From the NCBI GenBank assembly GCA_005793345.1, contig SXSU01000066.1, forward strand, positions 1-64,000: a stretch of 64,000 bases of DNA, written 5' to 3'. The stretch comes from Bdellovibrionales bacterium (lineage in GTDB: Bacteria > Bdellovibrionota > Bdellovibrionia > Bdellovibrionales > Bdellovibrionaceae). Position numbers and translations under genes: made by a program. The notes below the pieces were generated by a model. It worked only from the letters and a program-made list of their open reading frames with translations. It did no database searches and was not told the DNA's origin. Shown in pieces: positions 33,963 through 41,567 of the stretch; position 1 is the stretch's first letter, and every line of letters begins with the position of its first letter.

Positions 33963-35099
33963 TTAGACTAGATTTTCTTCTTTGCAAAAAAGATCGAATG
34001 GTATAAGAATTGTTTTTTCATCCACTTGTCGATGAGTCGTCCCTAAATGAACTTGATAAAACTTTGGAATATTGGTTCTTTCTTTGAAATATTTTATGTG
34101 AGGAGATATTGTTCTTTCTCCAAACTTACATTCAACTGCAAAAATTGGTTTTTTACTTTTTAAAACTACAAAATCAATTTCACGTTTATCAGTATCTCTT
34201 AAAAATCGGAGTTCCGTTTTGTATCCTTCAACATCTTCTAAGAAATGACAATACTTTAATAAGTGAGATGCGACCATATTCTCAAACCGAATACCTGGAG
34301 TCTCTATCTGACTCCAATCCCACATATATAATTTTTGTTCTTTTTTTACTGCTCGTATTTTAACTGATCCAAATGGTGCAATTTGAAAAGAATAATAAAG
34401 TGATGATAATACTCCTAGCCATCTTTTTACTGTTTTAAAATCCACTTCAATATCATGAGATAAAGAATTTATTGAAAGTGGAGAACCAACACGATTTGGT
34501 AACTCTTCTGCCAAGGAATAAATTTTATCAAGATCTTTGACATCTTCCCAATCTTTAAGATCAGTTCTGATCAGTCGATTTAATCTTTGAATATGCCACC
34601 GTCTTAAAGTTCGCTCATCTCCTTCAGTGTAAGGTTCAGGGAATCCACCAAATTTTAAGAGCTTCTCAGTGCAATTTTTTTCATATTTCAACTCGGGTAA
34701 ACTATAGGGATGCAACCTGTAGTAATGATATCTTCCTAAAAGAGAATCCCCACCTTTTCTAAAATGATCCAAACGAGCCGACCCTGTAATTAAAAATGAA
34801 TGGGTGTTTTTAAGAGTATCATAAAATCCCTTAACTAAATTTCGCCAGCTTTTGAATTTATGAATTTCATCTAAAACAATGAGTCGTTCAGTCTGTGGCC
34901 AATCATGTTTTTTTATTTTATCCCGATGTATATCTAAATCCCAATTGAGATAGGCAGGGTGTTTATCAACATAATTTGCGATCAAACCTTGAGCTAGGGT
35001 CGTTTTACCAACTTGCCTAGGACCACCTAAGAAAACCATCTTTTTCTTTAAATCATCTTTAATATATGGCTCTAAATATCTCATGAGTAAATTGGACAT
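33963..35099 (-). CDS. AAA ATPase with DUF4143 domain, paralogue 3
   Basis: 378 residues. Walker A GGPRQVGKTT, Walker B LIVLDEIHKF, sensor LITGSARLDHFRKGGDSLLGRY. The C-terminal core EIDFVVLKSKKPIFAVECKFGE keeps Asp, Glu and Lys of the PD-(D/E)xK-like motif. It has less similarity by eye to paralogues 1 and 2 than a recent duplicate would, so these are probably separate lineages. Codons 1-6 (M S N L L M) lie inside the proximal copy of the operator repeat, which ties coding and control sequence together. No Shine-Dalgarno. Confidence 0.9.
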   Translation of the reverse strand: MSNLLMRYLEPYIKDDLKKKMVFLGGPRQVGKTTLAQGLIANYVDKHPAYLNWDLDIHRDKIKKHDWPQTERLIVLDEIHKFKSWRNLVKGFYDTLKNTHSFLITGSARLDHFRKGGDSLLGRYHYYRLHPYSLPELKYEKNCTEKLLKFGGFPEPYTEGDERTLRRWHIQRLNRLIRTDLKDWEDVKDLDKIYSLAEELPNRVGSPLSINSLSHDIEVDFKTVKRWLGVLSSLYYSFQIAPFGSVKIRAVKKEQKLYMWDWSQIETPGIRFENMVASHLLKYCHFLEDVEGYKTELRFLRDTDKREIDFVVLKSKKPIFAVECKFGERTISPHIKYFKERTNIPKFYQVHLGTTHRQVDEKTILIPFDLFCKEENLV

Positions 35100-35148
35100 A
35101 ACTCCAATTTACTCATGAGTAAACTGGAGTCAAGTCCAATTTACTCAT
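35083..35148 (-). promoter_or_regulatory. operator-promoter of DUF4143 paralogue 3
   Basis: Four copies of TCCAATTTACTCAT in alternating orientation: 35083-35096, 35103-35116, 35115-35128 (one mismatch) and 35135-35148. On the minus strand TTGACT (35128-35133) is 16 nt from TAAATT (35106-35111), and the ATG at 35099 is 6 nt after the -10, so the transcript should be leaderless. The repeat copies cover the -10, flank the -35 and run into the first codons. Confidence 0.8.
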
Positions 35149-35191
35149 ATTAAAAATTCTTTTCTTTGCCAAGATCAGAACTTCAAGAATC

Positions 35192-36019
35192 TTAACTTTT
35201 ATTAAGAAGAATTATAGTAAACATAATTGCATCAGTGATTGAGTGGGTGATCCAAGATAAACTTGCTGATTTAAATATATAATATTGAATTCCAATTAAG
35301 ATTCCAAATAATGAAGTCAACACAACTCCAATACTACCAGAAGGAAAACCTCCAGAAAAATGCATATATCCAAAAATAACTGAAGCAGTACTAATGGCAA
35401 CCAGAGGCGATGAATTAGTAGCTAAAAAGCTCTGCAATGAAAAACGAAAATATAATTCTTCCCGCAACCCATTTATCAATGCCATCAAAAACACAACAAG
35501 TGGTATTGACCAAATTGGCAATTGTGGTAAAGGAAATTGATTAGCAACATCTTTATTAAAAAAATAATATAGGACTAAGCAAAATAACGAAGGTAAAACA
35601 ATGGCAAAAATTGAATAAATCATTTTATTACTGAATCGAAAAGTCCAATCTATATTCATTTTTTGCTTAAGAATAAGCCTTGAAAGGACAATAAAAAATA
35701 AAGATCCAATAAATTGATCCACTGGCCAAAATAGATATCCAATAATAGGGTATTTGATTTCTAATAGCCAGAAAGAGAAAAAAAACAATATTATGTTTGC
35801 TACAGTCCTCTGTAAACTAGATTTATTTAAAATTTTCAATAGCAATAGAATAGAAAGTAATAATAAAATTGTAATGGCATGAAATTTTAAAACGAAAAAA
35901 ATATGACTCGAAATTATCACGCTGAAAAATATAAGAAAATCTAACCAATCAGGGATATGGGACTTTAAAATTAAAAAATTTTCATTTTTGAAATTAACTC
36001 TTTGATCTGATTTAACCAT
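35192..36019 (-). CDS. CPBP-family intramembrane metalloprotease
   Basis: 275 residues with about eight hydrophobic helices. Motif 1 is REELYFRF (Glu-Glu-x-x-x-Arg), and motif 2 includes FGYMHFSGG with the conserved His; a third, SWITHSITDA, carries the last His. This is the CPBP (Rce1/ABI) pattern of membrane glutamic proteases, which in bacteria often serve bacteriocin processing or immunity. ATG with GAGGAG upstream. Last gene of the overlapping 35.2-39.3 kb operon. Confidence 0.88.
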   Translation of the reverse strand: MVKSDQRVNFKNENFLILKSHIPDWLDFLIFFSVIISSHIFFVLKFHAITILLLLSILLLLKILNKSSLQRTVANIILFFFSFWLLEIKYPIIGYLFWPVDQFIGSLFFIVLSRLILKQKMNIDWTFRFSNKMIYSIFAIVLPSLFCLVLYYFFNKDVANQFPLPQLPIWSIPLVVFLMALINGLREELYFRFSLQSFLATNSSPLVAISTASVIFGYMHFSGGFPSGSIGVVLTSLFGILIGIQYYIFKSASLSWITHSITDAIMFTIILLNKS

Positions 36020-36040
36020 ACACTCCTCGAAAATGAAATT

Positions 36041-36742
36041 TTAGAAATCATTTAAAAAATCTTTCATCGTCTTAATATAAAGCTCATAATCAGGTAGAGT
36101 AATATTATGACCTGATTTCTCAAATATTACAACTTTTGATTTTTTAAATACGTACTTCATTTTATCTAATTCCTCAAGACTAATCATGCTCTCATTTGCT
36201 GCCTTTAGTATTAAAACTGGTGTTTTTTTAAAAATTTCACATTGAGGAAGTAAGTTCAATTCTTTTGAAGACTCAGCAAGTCCCTTTAAAACTTTTATTT
36301 TATTTTTGTAATCATCTCTTAAAGAAGCCCTTTGAATCCAAACATCTCCAAATTTTCTTTGTGAAAGTGTTTTTTCTTGAATAACTAAACTTAGAATTTT
36401 TTCTTTATTACTAAGTGCATAAGCTATAGCATAAATAACACCTTGACTAAAACTAACTAGAATAAATTTTTTAAGATTAACTTCATTCACAAAAGCTTCA
36501 ATATCGATTACATGATCTTCCAGAGTAAATTCTTTTTCATTTTTCGGATAATCTGATTGACCTCTTCCTCTTAGAGAAATTGCATAACAGGGATGGTCTT
36601 TGAATTCATTAAAATCACTTATCCAGTCTTCAGCTTGCCCTAACATACCATGAATAAAGACAATAGGTATCCTATCCCCCTCTACTCTTTTAATTCCATG
36701 CAACCTACCATAAGACATCTTAATAAAAATATTTTCAATCAT
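36041..36742 (-). CDS. alpha/beta hydrolase
   Basis: About 233 residues from ATG 36742, which overlaps the upstream stop by 8 nt; the longer TTG- or ATG-started form is less likely. Oxyanion strand VFIHGMLGQAEDW, RGRGQSDYP, nucleophile elbow SFSQG (Ser in place of the first Gly of GxSxG) and a catalytic His in KSGHNITLP. Probably a small-molecule esterase or acyltransferase-like enzyme. Translationally coupled to the HExxH-TPR gene upstream; substrate unknown. Confidence 0.85.
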   Translation of the reverse strand: MIENIFIKMSYGRLHGIKRVEGDRIPIVFIHGMLGQAEDWISDFNEFKDHPCYAISLRGRGQSDYPKNEKEFTLEDHVIDIEAFVNEVNLKKFILVSFSQGVIYAIAYALSNKEKILSLVIQEKTLSQRKFGDVWIQRASLRDDYKNKIKVLKGLAESSKELNLLPQCEIFKKTPVLILKAANESMISLEELDKMKYVFKKSKVVIFEKSGHNITLPDYELYIKTMKDFLNDF

Positions 36743-38000
36743 AGAAATCCAATTTTTGTTTAGTACTTTTAATCGCAAAAGATGTACTTGAAATTAATTC
36801 TGCATTTTGTTTTTTAACTCGAATTGAAAAAGCTTTTTCAAAATTATGAAGTGCCAGTTCATAATCACCTTTATCAAAATATAATTTTCCAAGATGTTGA
36901 AAATAAAAATCTTGATACTCTGTAAATTGATTTAAGGCCAATACACTTTCAACTTTATTAAGCAGATCATGTGCTTCTTCAAACTTTTTTTCAAATCGAA
37001 AAACATCCGCCCATCTAATATTATTTATTAGGTCCATTTTTAAATCCGTTTTTTTAAAAAAAATAGAAGCAATTTTAAAAAGATCATTAGCTTTTCTATA
37101 ATTTCTCAACTGACGATAATAGACTGCAATCTGACTTATTTTTTTATGGCGCGCCAATTGTTCCAAAAAATCTATCTTACGCTCTTCTAAATCTATGAAC
37201 TTTTCAATCTGTGATGGGATTTCTGGATAGTCATGTAAATCATCCGAATAAAATGACTTTAGATTTGGCTTCTTGGAAAATAAATTCAGCCTATCAATAC
37301 AACCAGTTAAACCATTCTCTTTAAAAATTTTACTAAAATAAAATAACCCATATATTGATGCATGTTTTTTCCAATAAGGACCAGTATTACCTTCAACTAA
37401 TAATTTTTCTTTAACATTATCACTAATTTCAGTTGAAAAAAGAGTTTTTTGAATCTTAAAAAACATTTTTTCAGCCCAATCATATTTTTCCTGATAATGA
37501 TTTTGAAAATCTAAAAGTTTATATCTATGGGGAAAACTTAAGAAATGAGCCAAACCTTCATCTATCATTATTCTATGATAATTTCCCAAGTAATCTTTTT
37601 CAGGTATGAGTGGCAATTTTTTCTCGGTAATAAAATGAACAAGTTCATGAATTATGATTAATCTATCTTCAGCTTGAAATATATAATCAAAACCTTCGGC
37701 GTTGAAGTAAATTTTTGTTTCTAGCTTATCTGTTATTGTCCACGCATCAAAAAGCTTATCAATACCATAAGTTATATATACCGAAACAGTAGGTTTATAT
37801 TCTTCAGCTAAAATAATATTTAGTTCTGTAAAATCAATGTCTGCAATTGACTTCACCACTGATTTAAAAAACTTATCATAATCATTTTCATTAAATTTTG
37901 ATTTAACTAAAGAAAGATCTTTTCTGAGGTTTAGAACTTCCTCAGGCGCTATCTTAAAGAAACTAAACTTCCATTTTGAAACTTCAGATTCAGAATTCAT
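36735..38000 (-). CDS. HExxH metallopeptidase-like protein with TPR tail
   Basis: 421 residues, no signal peptide. The motif HELVH (His 118, Glu 119, His 122) followed by DEGLAHF (Glu 148) is the gluzincin zinc-site layout. The C-terminal part (about 280-410) has TPR-like helices (AVYYRQLRNYRKANDLF, KLYFDKGDYELALHNFEKAFSI). It could be an active cytoplasmic peptidase or a peptidase-fold domain used to present the TPRs. Its ATG shares bases with the stop of the upstream acetyltransferase gene (TAATG). Confidence 0.75.
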   Translation of the reverse strand: MNSESEVSKWKFSFFKIAPEEVLNLRKDLSLVKSKFNENDYDKFFKSVVKSIADIDFTELNIILAEEYKPTVSVYITYGIDKLFDAWTITDKLETKIYFNAEGFDYIFQAEDRLIIIHELVHFITEKKLPLIPEKDYLGNYHRIMIDEGLAHFLSFPHRYKLLDFQNHYQEKYDWAEKMFFKIQKTLFSTEISDNVKEKLLVEGNTGPYWKKHASIYGLFYFSKIFKENGLTGCIDRLNLFSKKPNLKSFYSDDLHDYPEIPSQIEKFIDLEERKIDFLEQLARHKKISQIAVYYRQLRNYRKANDLFKIASIFFKKTDLKMDLINNIRWADVFRFEKKFEEAHDLLNKVESVLALNQFTEYQDFYFQHLGKLYFDKGDYELALHNFEKAFSIRVKKQNAELISSTSFAIKSTKQKLDFYD

Positions 38001-38551
38001 TAATTTAACAACATTTCATAAATGAATTCATCGTGAAATTTTCCATCAATAAATGCTATTTCTTTTAAAACTCCAATCCTGCGAAAACCGATCTTTTCGT
38101 AAAGTGCAATACCTGGCAAATTAAATGTTCGAACACTTAATTCAAGTCGATGAAAATTATTTTTTTTCGCAATTTCAATGGCATATTTTAAAAGAAAATT
38201 GCCCAATCCTAAATTGTGAAATTCTTTTTCAAGTCCCATTCCAATACGTGCGTTGAATTTTAAAAAATCTCCTCCCATTCCAAAGCAGCCCAGATTACCA
38301 ATTATTCTATCACCATCAAATGCTGAAATCATAAACTTTGATGGGCTTGCTGAAAAATCTGTTAAAATTTTTGCTTCCTCTTCAACTGGAAAAGTGTCCC
38401 AATAGTTTTTTGGAAAGTTCATATTTTGATAAGATTGACTTGCAACAATTTTGAGATGATTTAAAAGATTTTGAGCATCTTCGGGTAATGGAGATTTTAA
38501 AGTTAATTCTTTTCCATTTTTAATTTTAATATTTTTAACAGTTATAATCAT
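38000..38551 (-). CDS. GNAT N-acetyltransferase
   Basis: About 183 residues from ATG 38551, which overlaps the upstream stop as ATGA; an in-frame start 11 codons earlier lies inside the upstream gene. GNAT features: MGLEKEFHNLGLGNFLLKYAIEIA (acetyl-CoA binding loop, here HNLGLG instead of Q/RxxGxG/A) and the final LSVRTFNLPGIALYEKIGFRRIG. It resembles RimJ/RimL-like acetyltransferases. Substrate unknown; context suggests modification of the operon's product. Confidence 0.88.
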   Translation of the reverse strand: MIITVKNIKIKNGKELTLKSPLPEDAQNLLNHLKIVASQSYQNMNFPKNYWDTFPVEEEAKILTDFSASPSKFMISAFDGDRIIGNLGCFGMGGDFLKFNARIGMGLEKEFHNLGLGNFLLKYAIEIAKKNNFHRLELSVRTFNLPGIALYEKIGFRRIGVLKEIAFIDGKFHDEFIYEMLLN

Positions 38552-39327
38552 ATTGCCTTTTGAGCTAGTACCGTTTGGTGCCAAGATTTATTTTCATCAA
38601 ATGGACCGCCTTGAAGAGTTCCCCAAGTTCTGACAACCTTAAATCCCGCTTTCTTAAGCATCTTTTTCATTTCTTTATGTGTATAAACATTTTGTTGAAA
38701 TGAACCTCTGAAAATAGAGGTCTTCTGTTTTCGAGCATCAATTATTGTCCAATTGGAATTAGTTCTCATTTTTTTTAAATCTAAAAATGCTTCATCAATC
38801 ATAAACAGATTCTTAGAAATTTCATAACCCATTGAATATTGTTTTTCTAATCGAATTTTAACTGCATTTGCATTGAGAGTGTTGATCACAAAATAACCGC
38901 CAGGCTTAAGAACTTTGTTTACTTCCTTTAATGTCTTAAAATCATCACTCCGTTTATCGAAATAACCAAAACTATTGTACAGTGATACAACAACATCAAA
39001 TTGACTTTTAAGAAAATAATTTGAAGCCAGCTTCATATCACCTTTTATAAATTTAATGGGAAGACGTGCTTTCTTTGCACGACTTCGGGCCATTTTTAAA
39101 AAGTGATTAGAAAAATCTAGTCCAAAAACCTTGTGCCCCATCTTTGCAAAGAAAATAGAATGACGACCTTCTCCGCAACACATATCAAGAATTTCTAGAT
39201 TTTTTTTATTATTTCCAATTTGCTTAAGAACTTCATTAACTTCTAAGTGAGTTTGCTTGCCTTCTCGAGGTTTAAACATCACCTCACTAGTTATTGGTTT
39301 GAAGAAATTTTTCCACCAATGTTTCAT
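38548..39327 (-). CDS. class I SAM-dependent methyltransferase
   Basis: 259 residues from ATG 39327, with AGGAG 5 nt before; the in-frame ATG 39360 has none. Motif I ILDMCCGEGRHSIFFAKMG, motif II acidic FGLDFS, FDVVVSLYNSFGYF, and KPGGYFVINTL. This Methyltransf_25/11-type enzyme probably acts on a small molecule. First gene of the five-gene operon that runs down to 35192, each gene overlapping or nearly touching the next. Confidence 0.88.
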   Translation of the reverse strand: MKHWWKNFFKPITSEVMFKPREGKQTHLEVNEVLKQIGNNKKNLEILDMCCGEGRHSIFFAKMGHKVFGLDFSNHFLKMARSRAKKARLPIKFIKGDMKLASNYFLKSQFDVVVSLYNSFGYFDKRSDDFKTLKEVNKVLKPGGYFVINTLNANAVKIRLEKQYSMGYEISKNLFMIDEAFLDLKKMRTNSNWTIIDARKQKTSIFRGSFQQNVYTHKEMKKMLKKAGFKVVRTWGTLQGGPFDENKSWHQTVLAQKAI

Positions 39328-39426
39328 AAAACTCCTATTGAAATTATAAAGTACATACAAATCTCATAATTAATTTTCAGATTAAATTACCACAGTTCAA
39401 GGAGAATTAATCAACCAAAAATTTAA

Positions 39427-39918
39427 TTATACTTTTAAATTATTTCTGAGTTCTAAACGCATGGCGCGTCTTTTTTGAGCTTCTATAAAACGGCGTTTGT
39501 CTTCATCATTTTCTGTAATTAATTTCGGTATTGCTGTTGGGCGGTGATTTGAATCTAACGCCACAAATGTAAGATAGGCCGATGCGGTATGGAAGTGTTC
39601 GTTGGTTCTTGGATTTTCGGCATCAACCCTCACCCCTACTTCCATAGAAGTTTTTGATACAAAATTTACACTCGATTTTAAGTTAACAACCCAGCCCTTA
39701 TAAACTGATGCAATAAAGCTGAGTGAATCTATACTTGCGGTAACAACATTTTTGTTACTATGTCTCTGGGCTGCTATTGCTGCAGCTATATCTATCCAGG
39801 ACATCATGATACCACCAAACACACAGTCAAAATTATTTGTATGTGTGGGTAACACCAATTGAGTCATGACAACTTGTGATTCTCGTACTGGTTTTCCTTG
39901 AACATTAACAAGTGACAT
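39427..39918 (-). CDS. acyl-CoA thioesterase (hotdog fold)
   Basis: 163 residues from ATG 39918, which has AGG 10 nt before; the open frame continues upstream through the LuxR-type gene but is then a shadow (Cys-rich, no ribosome site). QVVMTQLVLPTHTNNFDCVFGGIMMSWIDIAAAIAAQRHS is the YciA/acyl-CoA hydrolase hotdog signature, with the catalytic Asp in MSWIDIAA. It releases free acid from acyl-CoA. 20 nt downstream of the LuxR-type gene and likely co-transcribed with it. Confidence 0.9.
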   Translation of the reverse strand: MSLVNVQGKPVRESQVVMTQLVLPTHTNNFDCVFGGIMMSWIDIAAAIAAQRHSNKNVVTASIDSLSFIASVYKGWVVNLKSSVNFVSKTSMEVGVRVDAENPRTNEHFHTASAYLTFVALDSNHRPTAIPKLITENDEDKRRFIEAQKRRAMRLELRNNLKV

Positions 39919-39938
39919 GACCCAACCTTTAAGTGATA

Positions 39939-40319
39939 TTAAATACCCATTGCACCAATGTCGCTGTTTCCACCACGATTTCCCATGATTGAACCACTCA
40001 CTGTAGCGCTTCCGGCAGGAATAGTTTGTGTTAATGCAGCAGCTTGTGGAGCAGCAGAAGGAGCAGTTTCCACAGGTGCAGCTTCCACACGAGCTTCGCT
40101 TTCGATAAAGCCCAAGTGCGGTAAACACCAAACGATAAGTTGAGCGCGAGACTTAACATTCATCTTTTTATAGATGTTTGTTAAATGGAACTTCACGGTT
40201 TTTTCCGTCACAAACAGTTGATTTGCCACTTCCTTGTTTGACAAACCCTTAGAAACGAGCTCCGCAACCTCGGCTTCTCTGTTGGACAGACCTTTTTGTA
40301 TTAGGACATCTCTGAGCAT
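39939..40319 (-). CDS. LuxR-type DNA-binding protein with Ala/Pro tail
   Basis: 126 residues. Residues about 8-66 are a GerE/LuxR helix-turn-helix (LSNREAEVAELVSKGLSNKEVANQL, VTEKTVKFHLTNIYKKMNVKSRAQLI). No receiver or autoinducer domain is present. The last 50 residues are low-complexity (Ala, Pro, Thr, then GNRGGNSDIGAMGI), unusual for this AT-rich genome, with notably higher G+C. ATG with GAGGGAG-type upstream bases. A 16-bp palindrome overlaps its promoter, so self-regulation is plausible. Confidence 0.9.
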   Translation of the reverse strand: MLRDVLIQKGLSNREAEVAELVSKGLSNKEVANQLFVTEKTVKFHLTNIYKKMNVKSRAQLIVWCLPHLGFIESEARVEAAPVETAPSAAPQAAALTQTIPAGSATVSGSIMGNRGGNSDIGAMGI

Positions 40320-40348
40320 CCTTGCTCCCTCCCCTAATTATTAAGTTA

Positions 40349-40378
40349 ATTATACCGGCACCTTGGTTTTAAAACCAA
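40349..40378 (-). promoter_or_regulatory. promoter and palindrome of the LuxR-type gene
   Basis: On the minus strand TATAAT (40349-40354) lies 18 nt from TTGGTT (40373-40378). The perfect 16-bp palindrome TTGGTTTTAAAACCAA (40363-40378) covers that -35. The 5' leader is about 24 nt with a purine-rich GGGGAGGGAG. The palindrome is a candidate operator for the LuxR-type protein itself or another dimer. Confidence 0.55.
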
Positions 40379-40604
40379 AGCCACATACTCAATCCCTCGG
40401 TATATGGTTTTACCAGTATGGTTAAAGTTTCATTTTTTTTAAGAAAAGCGCTCACTATTTTTACAAAAAATAAAGATTAGCACCCACCCTAACAAAAAGT
40501 CTTACAGGTTTTTTCACTTTTCGCAACAGATTCGGACTCATGTTTTTTAAAACTGGACCGATAAACTAAAAAAGTAAAAAAAGACCCTAAATGGAGGAAA
40601 ATTT

Positions 40605-41021
40605 ATGTTCCCAACTGATTCTCGATTCATAATTATAGATGATTTTGCAACTATGCGAAAAATTATTAAAAAAGTACTCTCTGAACTTGGTTATAATAAC
40701 ATTGATGAAGCTGAGGATGGAGCAAAAGCTCTCCCTTTGATTCAACAATCTGTAACTGATGGTAAACCCTATAAATGTATTATTTCAGATTGGAATATGC
40801 CAAATATGCAGGGCATTGATTTATTAAAAGCATGCAAAGCCGATGGAAATTTAAAAAACATTCCATTTGTTCTTGTTACAGCTGAGGGTGAGCAAAAACA
40901 AATTATTGAAGCTGCAAAAGCTGGGGTTTCAGATTACGTTGTAAAACCTTTTAATGCTCAAACACTAAAAGAAAAATTACAAAAAGTATATGACAGACAT
41001 CACGGACAATCAGCTGCTTAA
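40605..41021 (+). CDS. cheY: CheY-like single-domain response regulator
   Basis: 138 residues, one receiver domain: FIIIDDFATMRKIIKKVL (acidic pair), phospho-Asp in CIISDWNMPNMQG, FVLVTAEG (Thr), and YVVKPFNAQTL (Lys). The sequence is very close to motor-binding CheY proteins of flagellated Proteobacteria. GGAGG lies 8 nt upstream. The next gene, a CheX-type phosphatase, starts 27 nt later and would dephosphorylate it. No CheA or receptor is in the window. Confidence 0.93.
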   Translation: MFPTDSRFIIIDDFATMRKIIKKVLSELGYNNIDEAEDGAKALPLIQQSVTDGKPYKCIISDWNMPNMQGIDLLKACKADGNLKNIPFVLVTAEGEQKQIIEAAKAGVSDYVVKPFNAQTLKEKLQKVYDRHHGQSAA

Positions 41022-41048
41022 TTATCAAAATTATAGGAAGGGGTTTTT

Positions 41049-41552
41049 ATGGCTGCAGAAAAAGTAGATCTCTCAAGCAACCCGCTTTTTGATAAAAAGC
41101 TGATTAACGCTTTTATCGAAAGTGTTATTAAAACACTAGAAAGCATGGCTCAAACAAAAGTTTCTCCTGGAAAACCAACAGTAGAGGCTAAAGCAAATAT
41201 TAAAGGCGAAGTAGCTGGAATAATCGGTATGGTTGCTGGCGAAGTTCGTGGTAATTTAGTTATAGCATTTTCAAGTCAAGGTGCCTTTAAAATTTTAGAA
41301 AACATGTTAGGTGAAAAACATACCGTTGTAAACTCTGAGGTTACCGATGCTGTTGGAGAACTCACAAACATGATTTATGGCTCAGCAAAAACTACGCTGA
41401 ATCAATTGGGTTTTAATTTTGATATGGCTATTCCAACGGTTGTTTCAGGAAATTTTCAAGTCGCAAACATTCATAATGGGACTACTTTAAGTGTTCCTTT
41501 TATTATTGAACCAGACAAAATGATGTACGTTGAAATTTCGGTTCAAACTTAA
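41049..41552 (+). CDS. cheX: CheX-type chemotaxis phosphatase
   Basis: 167 residues of the CheC/CheX/FliY phosphatase fold: NPLFDKKLINAFIESVIKTLESM, a beta segment GEVAGIIGMVAGEVRGNLVIAFS, and the catalytic helix EVTDAVGELTNMIYGSAKT with the Glu-x-x-Asn (E..N) phosphatase motif. CheX removes phosphate from CheY-P. AAGGGG precedes the ATG. It forms an operon with cheY and with lspA, whose TTG start follows by 15 nt. Confidence 0.9.
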   Translation: MAAEKVDLSSNPLFDKKLINAFIESVIKTLESMAQTKVSPGKPTVEAKANIKGEVAGIIGMVAGEVRGNLVIAFSSQGAFKILENMLGEKHTVVNSEVTDAVGELTNMIYGSAKTTLNQLGFNFDMAIPTVVSGNFQVANIHNGTTLSVPFIIEPDKMMYVEISVQT

Positions 41553-41567
41553 ACGAGGACACCCTAC

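Noticed and set aside
39919-40131. N-terminal extension of the thioesterase frame, Cys/Ser-rich
   Set aside because: It is the antisense-free shadow of the LuxR-type gene in another frame of the same strand; the thioesterase domain begins at ATG 39918.
40558-40565. CCGATAAA, a sigma-28 (FliA)-like -10 upstream of cheY
   Set aside because: No TAAA-type -35 at the required distance, so the match is half a promoter in AT-rich DNA.
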